Shown piece after piece: positions 34,466-44,370 of a stretch of 64,000 nucleotides of DNA (positions are counted from its first letter, which is position 1; each line of letters opens with the position of its first letter). Location: contig CAVOOW010000006.1 in assembly GCA_963697675.1 (NCBI GenBank), positions 620,001-684,000 of the forward strand, in the 5' to 3' direction. The DNA is from CAVOOW01 sp963697675 (lineage in GTDB: Bacteria > Actinomycetota > Actinomycetes > JACCUZ01). The position numbers and the translations under genes are program-made. The notes beneath the pieces are model-generated. The model had not been told where the DNA came from. It saw only the letters and a list, made by a program, of their open reading frames with translations, and made no database searches.

Positions 34466-35083
34466 CTAGCCGACCAGCCGGGCAACGACGGCAAGGTCGT
34501 CGCGCAGCGCGGCGAGCGGCGCACCGTTCGGCCCGAAACGGATGGCGGCCGACGGGTGGTAGGTCACCACGAGCGGCCGCCCGCCGTGGTCACGGACCTC
34601 CTCACGCAGCGCGGCGATGCGCGCACCCGGGCCGAAGAACCACTCGGCCGCGGTGCCGCCGAGCGCCACGATCACGCGCGGGTCGGCCAGCTCGATCTGC
34701 CGGTTGAGCCAGGGCCGGCAACGCCCGACCTCGGCCCGCCGGGGCTTGCGGTTGCGCGGCGGGCGGCACTTCAGGACGTTGGCCACGGCGACCAGCGAGC
34801 GGTCGAGCCCGGCCTCGGCCAGCAGCGAGTCGAGCAGCTGGCCGGAGCGTCCGACGAACGGCACGCCGGCGAGGTCCTCCTGCGCGCCGGGCGCCTCACC
34901 GACCAGCATCACGTCCGCACGCGACTGGTCCCACGGCCGGACGCCGGCCACCACCGTCGTACGGCTGACAACGAGCTCGGGGCAGGCGATGCAGCCGCGC
35001 ACCGCCGCCGTGAGGTCGTCCCAGGTGGCCAGCGCCGGTGCGACGGCGGCAGGGTCGTCCAGCACGCCGCGCTCGGTTGTCAC
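34466..35083 (-). CDS. Uracil-DNA glycosylase, family 4 (iron-sulfur)
   Basis: A 205-residue DNA repair enzyme that removes uracil. Motif 1 is GEAPGAQEDLAGVPFVG (62-78) with the Glu of family 4, and motif 2 is HPSAAIRFG. Four cysteines (31, 34, 106, 122) match the 4Fe-4S pattern C-x2-C-n-C-x15-C, with KCRPPRNRKP around the third. The start overlaps the stop of the hydrolase gene (4 nt). Next downstream is tsaE. In actinobacteria this class often backs up the family 1 enzyme. Confidence 0.9.
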   Translation of the reverse strand: MTTERGVLDDPAAVAPALATWDDLTAAVRGCIACPELVVSRTTVVAGVRPWDQSRADVMLVGEAPGAQEDLAGVPFVGRSGQLLDSLLAEAGLDRSLVAVANVLKCRPPRNRKPRRAEVGRCRPWLNRQIELADPRVIVALGGTAAEWFFGPGARIAALREEVRDHGGRPLVVTYHPSAAIRFGPNGAPLAALRDDLAVVARLVG

Positions 35084-36156
35084 GCCGCGGTCGCCGCGCG
35101 CAGGGCGCGCTCGACGAGGTCGCGCAGGTGGTCGGTGACGATGTCGTAGTGCTCGAGCATGATCATGTGACCTGCCTGGGGCAGGATCACCAGCTCGGCG
35201 CCGGGCACCGCCTCGGCGATGGCGCGGCTGTGTTCGGCGGGGGTCAACAAGTCCTGCTCGCCGCCCAGGATGAGCGTCTCGATGCCGCTGAGCCTGGCCA
35301 GCGCCCCGAGCTTGTCGTGCGCAGTGAAGGCCGGCATCAGCTGGGCGATGACGTCCAGAGCGGTCCCTGCGTGCATCTTGGCCACGAACCGGGTGAAGGA
35401 CGGTGGCACGTCGGTCGCGAAGGAATAGCGCTTGGTCAGCACGAACTGCAGGTCGGCGCCGAGGGAGAGCCCGCGGCTGACGACCTCGGGCCGGCGGTTG
35501 AGCGCGTTGAGCGCACGCGGCGCCACCTTGAACAGCGCGCGACCAGCGGCGCCCGGCACACCGAGGCCGATCTCGGCCAGCTTGCCGGGAGAGGTCGCCA
35601 CGAGGGCCACGCCGATGACCCGCTCGTCGAAGAGATCGGGATGCTGGTCGGCCAGCGCCATGATGGTCATGCCACCCATCGAGTGGCCGATCAGCACCAG
35701 CGGCCCGGTGGGCGCTGTTGCCTCGATGACGCTCGCGAGATCGCGGCCGAGCTGGTCGATGGTCATGTTCTCCGGCGACCCGTGGCCCGACTCGCCGTGC
35801 CCGCGCTGGTCCCAGAACACCAGCCGGCCGATGTCTTCCAGGTCGCGCCGCTGGTAGTGCCAGGTCCCCATGTCGAGCGCGAGACCGTGGCAGAAGACGA
35901 CGGTGACCTCGGGATCGGCGGTGCCGTCATCGGGGTCGTCCACCTCGACGTGAAGGGCTACACCGTCGGTGGCGGTCACCGGGACCTCGCGGCCGTGGAT
36001 CTCCCCGAGCGGCTCGTCGGCCTCGGTGTCCTCGCCGCGCAACGACTTCCCCACGACATAGCGCTCCGCCGCGAGACCAACGGCTGCACCGGCCGCCACG
36101 ACTCCGGCGGCGCCGGCGATCAACGCCGTCCGCTTCCCCCAGGTCGACAGATTCAC
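35080..36156 (-). CDS. Alpha/beta hydrolase with N-terminal hydrophobic segment
   Basis: A 358-residue alpha/beta-hydrolase. The N-terminal hydrophobic segment (ALIAGAAGVVAAGAAVGLAA, 11-30) is a signal or membrane anchor. The fold is shown by VVFCHGLALDMGTW (oxyanion region), FWDQRGHGES, the nucleophile elbow GHSMGG, LILGGEQDLLTP with the acid, and QAGHMIMLEH with the His. Substrate unknown; lipase/esterase or haloperoxidase-like activity is possible. Its start overlaps the alr stop and its stop overlaps the uracil-DNA glycosylase start, so it is part of a coupled alr-hydrolase-udg-tsaE unit. Confidence 0.86.
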   Translation of the reverse strand: MNLSTWGKRTALIAGAAGVVAAGAAVGLAAERYVVGKSLRGEDTEADEPLGEIHGREVPVTATDGVALHVEVDDPDDGTADPEVTVVFCHGLALDMGTWHYQRRDLEDIGRLVFWDQRGHGESGHGSPENMTIDQLGRDLASVIEATAPTGPLVLIGHSMGGMTIMALADQHPDLFDERVIGVALVATSPGKLAEIGLGVPGAAGRALFKVAPRALNALNRRPEVVSRGLSLGADLQFVLTKRYSFATDVPPSFTRFVAKMHAGTALDVIAQLMPAFTAHDKLGALARLSGIETLILGGEQDLLTPAEHSRAIAEAVPGAELVILPQAGHMIMLEHYDIVTDHLRDLVERALRAATAA

Positions 36157-37328
36157 GCGACCTCCGCCGCGCCGATGTAGACGCGAGGAACGCGCGGGCC
36201 GACCCGCGTGACGATCTCGTAGGAGATCGTGTGTGTCGCGTCCGCCCAGTCCTGCGCCGTCGGCTCGCCATCGTCGCCCGGCCCGAACAGGACCACCTCG
36301 TCGCCGACCTGAGCGCTGTCGTCGCCGAGGTCGAGCACGAGCTGGTCCATGCAGACCCGGCCGGCGACGGTGCGGCGCCGCCCGGCCGCCCAGACCGGCC
36401 CGACGTTGCTCGCCGCCCGCGGGACGCCGTCCGCATAGCCGAGCGGCACCACCCCGAGGGTCGTCTCGGTCGCCGTCGTGTAGATGTGCCCGTAGGACAC
36501 TCCGCTGCCTGCGGGCACCCGTTTGACCAGCACCAGAGACGCCGACAGCGTCATCGCGGGACGCAGGCCGAGCTGGGCCGAGGTGGCGACCTCGGGCATG
36601 GGTGAGAGCCCGTAGACGGCGATCCCGGGCCGCACCAGGTCGAAGTGCTGCTCCGGTGCGGTGAGGGCGGCGGCCGAGTTGGCCAGGTGGCGCACGTCGG
36701 GGCGCAGCCCCGCACCGGCGGCGACGTCGAGGGCCTCCCGGAACACCTGGGTCTGGCGGGCGTTCGTGGCGTGGTCAGGAGCGTCGGCGTGGGCGAGGTG
36801 CGACCAGACCCCGACGACCCGCACCAGCCCGTCGGCCTCCGCCTTGGCGGCCGCCTCGACCACGTCCGGCCAGTCGCTGGTGGGCGCGCCGCCCCGGGAC
36901 AGGCCCGTGTCCACCTTGAGGTGCAGCCGCGCCGGAGACCCGCCCGTCCGCGCCGCCGCGGCGATCTCGTGAACGGCCCAGACGGCACTGGCGGACAGGT
37001 CGACGTCGGCCGCGATCGCCGCGCCGAACGACTCGCCCGGGCCCGTCAGCCAGGCCAGCACCCGCGGCCCGGTGATGCCGGCGGCCCGCAGCGCGAGCGC
37101 TTCCTCGAGCAGCGCGGTGCCGAGCCAGGTCGCCCCACCGGCGGTCGCCGCGCGAGCAGTCGGCACGAGCCCGTGCCCGTAGCCGTCGGCCTTCACGACT
37201 GCCATCACCTCGGCGCCACCCGCGGCGCGCCCCCGCAGCACCGCGACGTTGTCGCGGATCGCCGTCAGGTCGACGCGCGCGGCGGCGTGCAGGCGCGGGG
37301 ACGGGGTGGCTGGCTGTGTCACGCCCAC
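36153..37328 (-). CDS. alr: Alanine racemase
   Basis: Converts L- to D-alanine for peptidoglycan using PLP. The 391 residues show the N-terminal barrel with VVKADGYGHG (PLP lysine, Lys46) and the C-terminal domain with SGVSYGHIY (catalytic Tyr) and RVCMDQ. GYADGVPR binds the phosphate side. Length is normal. It is probably the first gene of a run that continues through the hydrolase, uracil-DNA glycosylase and tsaE with 4-nt overlaps or short gaps; nnr ends 37 bp upstream. Confidence 0.96.
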   Translation of the reverse strand: MGVTQPATPSPRLHAAARVDLTAIRDNVAVLRGRAAGGAEVMAVVKADGYGHGLVPTARAATAGGATWLGTALLEEALALRAAGITGPRVLAWLTGPGESFGAAIAADVDLSASAVWAVHEIAAAARTGGSPARLHLKVDTGLSRGGAPTSDWPDVVEAAAKAEADGLVRVVGVWSHLAHADAPDHATNARQTQVFREALDVAAGAGLRPDVRHLANSAAALTAPEQHFDLVRPGIAVYGLSPMPEVATSAQLGLRPAMTLSASLVLVKRVPAGSGVSYGHIYTTATETTLGVVPLGYADGVPRAASNVGPVWAAGRRRTVAGRVCMDQLVLDLGDDSAQVGDEVVLFGPGDDGEPTAQDWADATHTISYEIVTRVGPRVPRVYIGAAEVA

Positions 37329-37365
37329 CAGTCTGCCGTGACGTGGCGGACAGCGTGGCGTGCGG

Positions 37366-38766
37366 TCATGCCATGAGCGCCCGGAACGCTGCCGGGAGGT
37401 GGTCGATGACGTCGTACGCCGACACGGGCGCGCCGCCGTCCCCCGCCAGCCGTCCCGCGAGACCGTGCAGCCAGGCGCCGACCGAGCCGGCGTCGAACGG
37501 GTCGAGCCCGCCCGCGAGCAGCGCGCCGCACAGCCCGGCCAGCACGTCGCCCGATCCTGCCGTCCCCAACGCCGGGGTGCCGGTCGGGTTCACCCGAGTC
37601 CGGCCGTCGGGTCGGGCCACCACCGTCGTCGAGCCCTTCAGCAGCACGACGGCGCCGAGCTCGCGAGCCGCCCGCCGGGCGTGGGCCAGCCGGGCCGCCT
37701 CGACCTCGGCGCGATCGACGCCGAGCAGCCGGGCGAGCTCTCCCGCATGCGGGGTCAGCAGGACGGGAGGCGTGAGCTTGCCCAACGTCGCGAACGCCGC
37801 GAGCGCGTCCGCGTCGACGACGATCGGCACACCGTCCTCGACGGCGCGCGCCAGGTGTGCGGCGGCGTCACTGCCGCCGCCCGACCCGACGGCCCAGGCC
37901 TGCACCTGGCCCTCGCCGACGACGGCCTCCGGCCAGCGGGCCCGCACCAGGGCGGTCGGGACGTCGGCGCCGACATAGCGCACCATGCCGGCACCGCCGC
38001 GGATCGCGCCGCCGGTGCACAGCACCGCAGCACCCGTGTACTGCGCGCACCCGGCCGCGACGCCGAGGACGCCGCGCCGGTATTTGTCGGACTCCCGCGA
38101 GGGGCGTGGCAGCAGCCCGGCGACATCGTCCGCCTGCAGCACCTCGACCGGAGCCGGCCCGGGCAGGTCGAGCCCGATGTCGATCAGCTCCACGACCCCG
38201 GCATGGCCGGCGCCCGGATCGACGACCAGCCCGGCCTTGAGGACGCCGAAGGTCACCGTCACGTCGGCGCGCACTGCCGGTCCGGACACCTCGCCCGTGT
38301 CGGCGTCGACGCCGCTGGGCACGTCGACGGCAACGACCAGCGCACTGGACGGCAACGCCGCAACCGCCGCGGCCGCCGCCTCACGCAGCCCGCCCGATCC
38401 ACCGATCCCCGTGATGCCGTCCACGACCAGGTCGGGCGGCCGGGTCGCCGCGACGCTCTCGACGACGGTGCCGCCTGCCCGGCGCAGGGCGGCGAGACCG
38501 GCCTCGTGCGCCCGCGAACCGAGCAGCAGGGCCTCGACTCTGGCGCCGCGAGCGGCCAGCCGCGCGCCGCCGTACAACGCATCTCCGCCGTTGTCACCGC
38601 TGCCGACCAGCAGCAGCACCCGGGCGCCGTAGACCCTGCCCAGCAGCCGCGCGCAGACCGTCGCGAGCCCCGCGGCGGCCCGCTGCATCAGCGCGCCCTC
38701 GGGCAGCTCGGCGAGTGCCGCGCCCTCCGCGGCCCGCACGCTGGTGACGTCGTACGCGCGTCTCAT
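37366..38766 (-). CDS. nnr: Bifunctional NAD(P)HX epimerase / ADP-dependent NAD(P)HX dehydratase
   Basis: A 466-residue two-domain repair enzyme for hydrated NAD(P)H. The N-terminal epimerase domain (YjeF_N) has GSGDNGGDALYGGARL and AVDVPSGVDADTG. The C-terminal ribokinase-like dehydratase domain has DKYRRGVLGVAAG, VVDADAL, LTPHAGELARLLG and GTAGSGDVLAGLCGALLAGG. The fused arrangement is usual in bacteria. The ATG overlaps the acpS stop (ATGA). Confidence 0.95.
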   Translation of the reverse strand: MRRAYDVTSVRAAEGAALAELPEGALMQRAAAGLATVCARLLGRVYGARVLLLVGSGDNGGDALYGGARLAARGARVEALLLGSRAHEAGLAALRRAGGTVVESVAATRPPDLVVDGITGIGGSGGLREAAAAAVAALPSSALVVAVDVPSGVDADTGEVSGPAVRADVTVTFGVLKAGLVVDPGAGHAGVVELIDIGLDLPGPAPVEVLQADDVAGLLPRPSRESDKYRRGVLGVAAGCAQYTGAAVLCTGGAIRGGAGMVRYVGADVPTALVRARWPEAVVGEGQVQAWAVGSGGGSDAAAHLARAVEDGVPIVVDADALAAFATLGKLTPPVLLTPHAGELARLLGVDRAEVEAARLAHARRAARELGAVVLLKGSTTVVARPDGRTRVNPTGTPALGTAGSGDVLAGLCGALLAGGLDPFDAGSVGAWLHGLAGRLAGDGGAPVSAYDVIDHLPAAFRALMA

Positions 38767-39119
38767 CGGCCGCCCTCCAGGATGACGACCGCGGAGGCGA
38801 TCCCGGCGTCGTGGCTCAGCGAGACGTGGGTCTGGCTGGCTCCCAGCTGGTCGGCACGCGCCGCCACCGTGCCCTGCATGCTCAGGTGCGGGCGCCCGTC
38901 CGACCCGCTGTGGACCTCCGCGTCGTGCCACCGCAGGCCGACGGGCGCGCCGAGCGCCTTCGCCAGCGCCTCCTTGGCGGCGAACCGGGCCGCGAGAGAC
39001 GCGAGCGGCAGGCCGCGCTCGCCGTCCGTGAACAGCCGGTCGCGCAGCCGCGGCGTCCGTTCCAGGGTCGCGCCGAAGCGGGCCACGTCGACGACATCTA
39101 TGCCCACACCGATGATCAC
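38763..39119 (-). CDS. acpS: Holo-[acyl-carrier-protein] synthase
   Basis: Transfers 4'-phosphopantetheine from CoA to acyl carrier protein. The 118 residues hold both metal motifs: GIDVVDVARF with Asp near 8, and RFAAKEALAKAL with the catalytic Glu. The ending has THVSLSHDAG. Length is typical for a group I AcpS. It is coupled to nnr by ATGA and divergent from the GNAT gene at 39167, with 47 bp between starts. Confidence 0.95.
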   Translation of the reverse strand: MIIGVGIDVVDVARFGATLERTPRLRDRLFTDGERGLPLASLAARFAAKEALAKALGAPVGLRWHDAEVHSGSDGRPHLSMQGTVAARADQLGASQTHVSLSHDAGIASAVVILEGGR

Positions 39120-39166
39120 GACGAACAGCCTGACATGGACCGCCGTTGCTGGCAGCGTTGCGGGTC

Positions 39167-39676
39167 GTGACCATCCTCACCGGCGCCCTCGTGGTGCTGC
39201 GCCCTCTCGCCCCGGCCGACGGCCCGACCCTGCGCGCGATCCTGGCCACTCCCAAGGTCGCGCGGTGGTGGGACCCCGACGAGGATCCCGACTGGCCCTT
39301 CGAGCCGGACAGCGAGTCGCAGCGCTTCGCCGTGTGCGAGCGCGGCAGCGACGACGTGATCGGGATGGTGCAGTTCGCCGAGGAGACCGATCCGCAGTAC
39401 CGGCACGCGGGCGTCGACATCATCCTCGACCCTCGGGTGCACAGCCGCGGGCTCGGCACCGACGCGGTCCGGACCGTGGTGCGCCACCTGCTCGACGACC
39501 TCGGGCATCATCGCGTGACCATCGACCCCGCACTGGCCAACGCGGCAGCCATCCGGTGCTATGAGAAGGTCGGCTTCCGGCGGGTCGGCGTCATGCGCCG
39601 CTATGAGCGCAGCCCCGGCAGCGGCATCTGGCGTGACGGCCTGCTCATGGACCTGCTCGCCGAAGACCTCACCTGA
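39167..39676 (+). CDS. GNAT acetyltransferase, aminoglycoside 6'-N-acetyltransferase-like
   Basis: A 169-residue GNAT. It starts LTGALVVLRPLAPADGPTLRAI, then WWDPDEDPDWPF, the acetyl-CoA loop DPRVHSRGLGTDAVRT, and ALANAAAIRCYEKVGFRRVGVMRRYERSPG. This order is that of the AAC(6')-Ib/RimJ-like group. Some members modify aminoglycosides, but chromosomal actinobacterial relatives mostly have unknown substrates, so resistance should not be assumed. The GTG at 39167 is used; TTG 39146 is an alternative. It is on the plus strand among minus-strand core genes. Confidence 0.78.
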   Translation: MTILTGALVVLRPLAPADGPTLRAILATPKVARWWDPDEDPDWPFEPDSESQRFAVCERGSDDVIGMVQFAEETDPQYRHAGVDIILDPRVHSRGLGTDAVRTVVRHLLDDLGHHRVTIDPALANAAAIRCYEKVGFRRVGVMRRYERSPGSGIWRDGLLMDLLAEDLT

Positions 39677-39780
39677 CACCCGGCTCCGACGGGCGCGCGA
39701 TCCGGCCGCGATCGCTCGAACTGCACATTGTCGGTCCGAGACTCCGAACACAGTCGGCGTTCGCCGCGGCCGCTGGGGTC

Positions 39781-39818
39781 TGCGCGATTCGCAGGGGTCC
39801 TGGCCCAGCAATCGCGCA
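39781..39818. terminator. Bidirectional hairpin between GNAT and glmS
   Basis: TGCGCGATT at 39781-39789 pairs with AATCGCGCA at 39810-39818, with a short GGG/CCC pairing inside. It lies in the 174-bp gap between the convergent GNAT and glmS genes, 32 bp from the glmS stop. An 8-bp CGGCCGCG/CGCGGCCG pair further left may add to it. Confidence 0.55.
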
Positions 39819-39850
39819 TGCCACGGTGCCCGGCTCGCAGGTCGGCGGAG

Positions 39851-41707
<1,857 letters not shown>

Positions 41708-41746
41708 GGCACCGAGGGTATCCGTCGCCGGGTGTGACGCTCCCGG

Positions 41747-43093
41747 TTAGAGGGTGAGCTCCGCGGTCACGACCGCGGCGAGGCGCTCGGCGAAGGTTCG
41801 CGCGACGTCCTGGGTCGGGGCCTCGACCATGACGCGTACGAGCGCCTCCGTGCCGCTCGACCGCAGCAGCACCCGTCCCGAGTCGCCCAGCTCGCGCTCG
41901 GCGTCGGCGACCGCCGTCAGCAACGCAGCGCAGTCACCCACGCGTGCCTTGTCGACGCCCTTGACGTTGATCATCACCTGCGGCAGCCGGTCCATCACGG
42001 CCGCCAGCTCGGCGAGCGGCTTGCCGACGCCGGCGACCCGCGAGAGCAGGTGCAGGGCGGTCAACTGCCCGTCGCCCGTGGTCGCGTAGTCGAGCATGAC
42101 GACGTGGCCCGACTGCTCGCCGCCCAGCGAGAAGCCGCCCTCGCGCATCGCCTCGAGCACATAGCGGTCGCCCACCGCGGTCTCGACGACACGAACGCCT
42201 TCGCGCTGCATCGCCTGCCGGAAGCCCAGGTTCGACATGACCGTCGCGACAACCGTGTCGTCGACCAGATGGCCGGACTCGCGCATCGCCAGCGTCAGGA
42301 CGGCCAGGATCTGGTCGCCGTCCACGATGGTGCCCGAGGCATCGACAGCCAGGCAGCGGTCCGCGTCGCCGTCGTAGGCGATGCCGACGTCGGCGCTGTG
42401 CTCCCGTACGGCGGCCTGCAGCGCGCCCAGGTGCGTCGAGCCGTAGCCGTCGTTGATGTTGACACCGTCCGGCGCGCAACCGATCGCGACCACCTCGGCG
42501 CCCGCACGGCGGATCACGTCGGGCGCGATCCCCGACGCGGCACCGTGCGCACAGTCGACGACGACGGTCAGCCCGTCCAGCCGGTGCGGCAGGGTGGAGA
42601 GCAGGTGCTCGGCGTAGGAGTCCCGGAGGTCGTAGCGACGCCGGATGCGACCGACGGCCTCTCCGGTCGGGCGCTGCCAGCTCTCGCCCATGCGCGCCTC
42701 GATGGCGTCCTCGAGCTCGTCGGCCAGCTTGTGGCCGCCGCGGGCGAAGAACTTGATGCCGTTGTCAGGCATCGGGTTGTGGCTCGCGGAGAGCACGACC
42801 CCGAGGTCGGCCCCCGTCGACTCGGTGAGGAAGGCGATGGCGGGCGTCGGCATCACACCCACATCGAGTACGTCGACGCCGGCGCTCGCCAGGCCCGCGA
42901 CGACGGCCGCTGCAAGGAACTCTCCGGAGGCACGCGGGTCACGCCCGACGACAGCCACCGGGCGATGGCCCTCGAACGCGCCCACGTCGCCGAGGACGTG
43001 GGCGGCCGCGACCGACAGGTCGAGCGCCAGCTCGGCCGTGACGAACTGGTTGGCCAGCCCGCGCACCCCGTCGGTGCCGAAGATCCGTCCCAC
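41747..43093 (-). CDS. glmM: Phosphoglucosamine mutase
   Basis: Interconverts glucosamine-6- and glucosamine-1-phosphate. The 448 residues carry the active phosphoserine in LSASHNPMPDNG (Ser104), the metal loop DGDADR, and the sugar-binding GEQSGHVV. The C-terminal phosphate site is RSSGTEALVRVMVEA. Length is standard. It starts 20 bp after rpsI, as in other actinobacteria, linking amino-sugar synthesis to ribosomal protein expression. Confidence 0.97.
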   Translation of the reverse strand: MGRIFGTDGVRGLANQFVTAELALDLSVAAAHVLGDVGAFEGHRPVAVVGRDPRASGEFLAAAVVAGLASAGVDVLDVGVMPTPAIAFLTESTGADLGVVLSASHNPMPDNGIKFFARGGHKLADELEDAIEARMGESWQRPTGEAVGRIRRRYDLRDSYAEHLLSTLPHRLDGLTVVVDCAHGAASGIAPDVIRRAGAEVVAIGCAPDGVNINDGYGSTHLGALQAAVREHSADVGIAYDGDADRCLAVDASGTIVDGDQILAVLTLAMRESGHLVDDTVVATVMSNLGFRQAMQREGVRVVETAVGDRYVLEAMREGGFSLGGEQSGHVVMLDYATTGDGQLTALHLLSRVAGVGKPLAELAAVMDRLPQVMINVKGVDKARVGDCAALLTAVADAERELGDSGRVLLRSSGTEALVRVMVEAPTQDVARTFAERLAAVVTAELTL

Positions 43094-43113
43094 GATCGGG
43101 GCCGGGCCGCCGA

Positions 43114-43626
43114 TCAGCGCTTGCTGTACTGCGGAGCCTTACGGGCCTTCTTCAGACCGTACTTCTTGCGCTCCTTGGCCCGCGGGTCACGGGTGAGGAA
43201 GCCGGCGCGCTTGAGCGCGGGCCGGTTGCCCTCGGTGTCGATGGCGTTGAGCGCGCGGGCGATGGCCAGGCGCAGCGCACCTGCCTGGCCGGAGATGCCG
43301 CCGCCGTGGATGCGGGCGATGATGTCGAAGCGGTCTACGTACTCGAGGGTGACGAACGGGTCGTTGACCAGCTGCTGGTGGACCTTGTTCGGGAAGTACT
43401 TGTCCAGGGCGCGGCCGTTCACCGTCCAGTTGCCCGTGCCGGGCACGAGCCGGACGCGCGCGATGGCCTGCTTGCGGCGACCGGTCGCGGCGCTGGGAGC
43501 GACCACGACCTCGCGCGCCGTCGCGGAGCTGAACGACTCGCTGCTCGACTCCGACGTGAACGACTCGGGGACGACCTCGTCGTCGGGGATGTCGGTGTCG
43601 GGGGTCTCGATGGTGGTCTCAGCCAC
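43114..43626 (-). CDS. rpsI: 30S ribosomal protein S9
   Basis: A 170-residue S9. The conserved core starts at GRRKQAIARVRLVPG and runs to the hallmark C-terminus KERKKYGLKKARKAPQYSKR that reaches into the P site. The first 45 residues are an acidic, Ser/Thr-rich extension (TPDTDIPDDEVVPESF), longer than in E. coli but common in actinobacteria. The GTG start is 36 bp after rplM, its usual partner. Confidence 0.97.
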   Translation of the reverse strand: MAETTIETPDTDIPDDEVVPESFTSESSSESFSSATAREVVVAPSAATGRRKQAIARVRLVPGTGNWTVNGRALDKYFPNKVHQQLVNDPFVTLEYVDRFDIIARIHGGGISGQAGALRLAIARALNAIDTEGNRPALKRAGFLTRDPRAKERKKYGLKKARKAPQYSKR

Positions 43627-43662
43627 GGTGTCTCTCTTTGTCTCTTGAGGTGGTCAGCCGCG

Positions 43663-44106
43663 CTACTGCGCGACCTGACCGATCTCGAAGGGGGCGGGTG
43701 CCTGGGCCTGGTGGGGGTGCGCCGGGCCGGCGTAGACGTGGAGCTTCTTGAGCATGTTCCGGCCGAGCGTGTTGTGCGGCAGCATGCCCTTGATGGCCTT
43801 CTCGACCGCCTTCTCCGGGTGCTTGTCGAGCAGCTCGGAGTAGGGGGTGGACCGCAGCCCGCCCGGGAAACCCGAGTGGCGGTAGGCCAGCTTGCTCTCG
43901 CGCTTGTTGCCGGTCAGAGCGACCTTGCTCGCGTTGATGATGACCACGAAGTCCCCGGTGTCGATGTGGGGGGCGTAGATCGGCTTGTGCTTGCCGCGCA
44001 GCAGCGTCGCGGTCTGCGTGGCGAGCCGGCCGAGCACCACGTCAGTGGCGTCGATGACGAGCCATTGGCGCTGGACCTCGCCGGGCTTGGGGCTGTACGT
44101 GCGCAC
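43663..44106 (-). CDS. rplM: 50S ribosomal protein L13
   Basis: A 147-residue L13. It begins VRTYSPKPGEVQRQWLVIDA and contains VLGRLATQTATLLRGKHK, DFVVIINASKV and LPHNTLGRNMLKKLHVYAG. The GTG at 44106 is chosen by family N-terminus and an AAGG 8 nt upstream; a longer in-frame extension to 44211 looks non-coding. It heads the rplM-rpsI-glmM-glmS run. The 264-bp gap before it holds its promoter and the ABC-F terminator hairpin. Confidence 0.97.
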   Translation of the reverse strand: MRTYSPKPGEVQRQWLVIDATDVVLGRLATQTATLLRGKHKPIYAPHIDTGDFVVIINASKVALTGNKRESKLAYRHSGFPGGLRSTPYSELLDKHPEKAVEKAIKGMLPHNTLGRNMLKKLHVYAGPAHPHQAQAPAPFEIGQVAQ

Positions 44107-44284
44107 GGGAATAGCCTTCGTGGTGTCGGGACGGAGCGGATGCCAACGGGCTGCGCCGCTCGATGATGCGCTCGCAACCGTGCTGGCCGTGCCCTCCAGC
44201 GGAGAGCACAACGGTCTCGCAGACTACCTGTGCGCCCCCAAGGGGGTCAAAGTGACTCCCGGCTTCAGGTGCCCGACCGTTCCC

Positions 44285-44348
44285 CCGCGAGTGGTGACTT
44301 GCGCATGCCGGTCGGCCGGATCTGCCTGCCCGAGTCACCACGCCGCGG
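44285..44348 (-). terminator. Inverted repeat downstream of the ABC-F gene
   Basis: CCGCG (44285-44289) and GTGGTGACT (44291-44299) pair with AGTCACCAC (44333-44341) and CGCGG (44344-44348). It starts 22 bp past the ABC-F stop and ends well before the rplM start at 44106, so termination of the ABC-F transcript is likely. Confidence 0.55.
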
Positions 44349-44370
44349 GCTGGGAGATCGCAAATACCGC

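Noticed and set aside
39167..39676. Aminoglycoside resistance gene
   Set aside because: The GNAT order resembles AAC(6') enzymes, but many chromosomal relatives have other substrates and nothing nearby suggests resistance.
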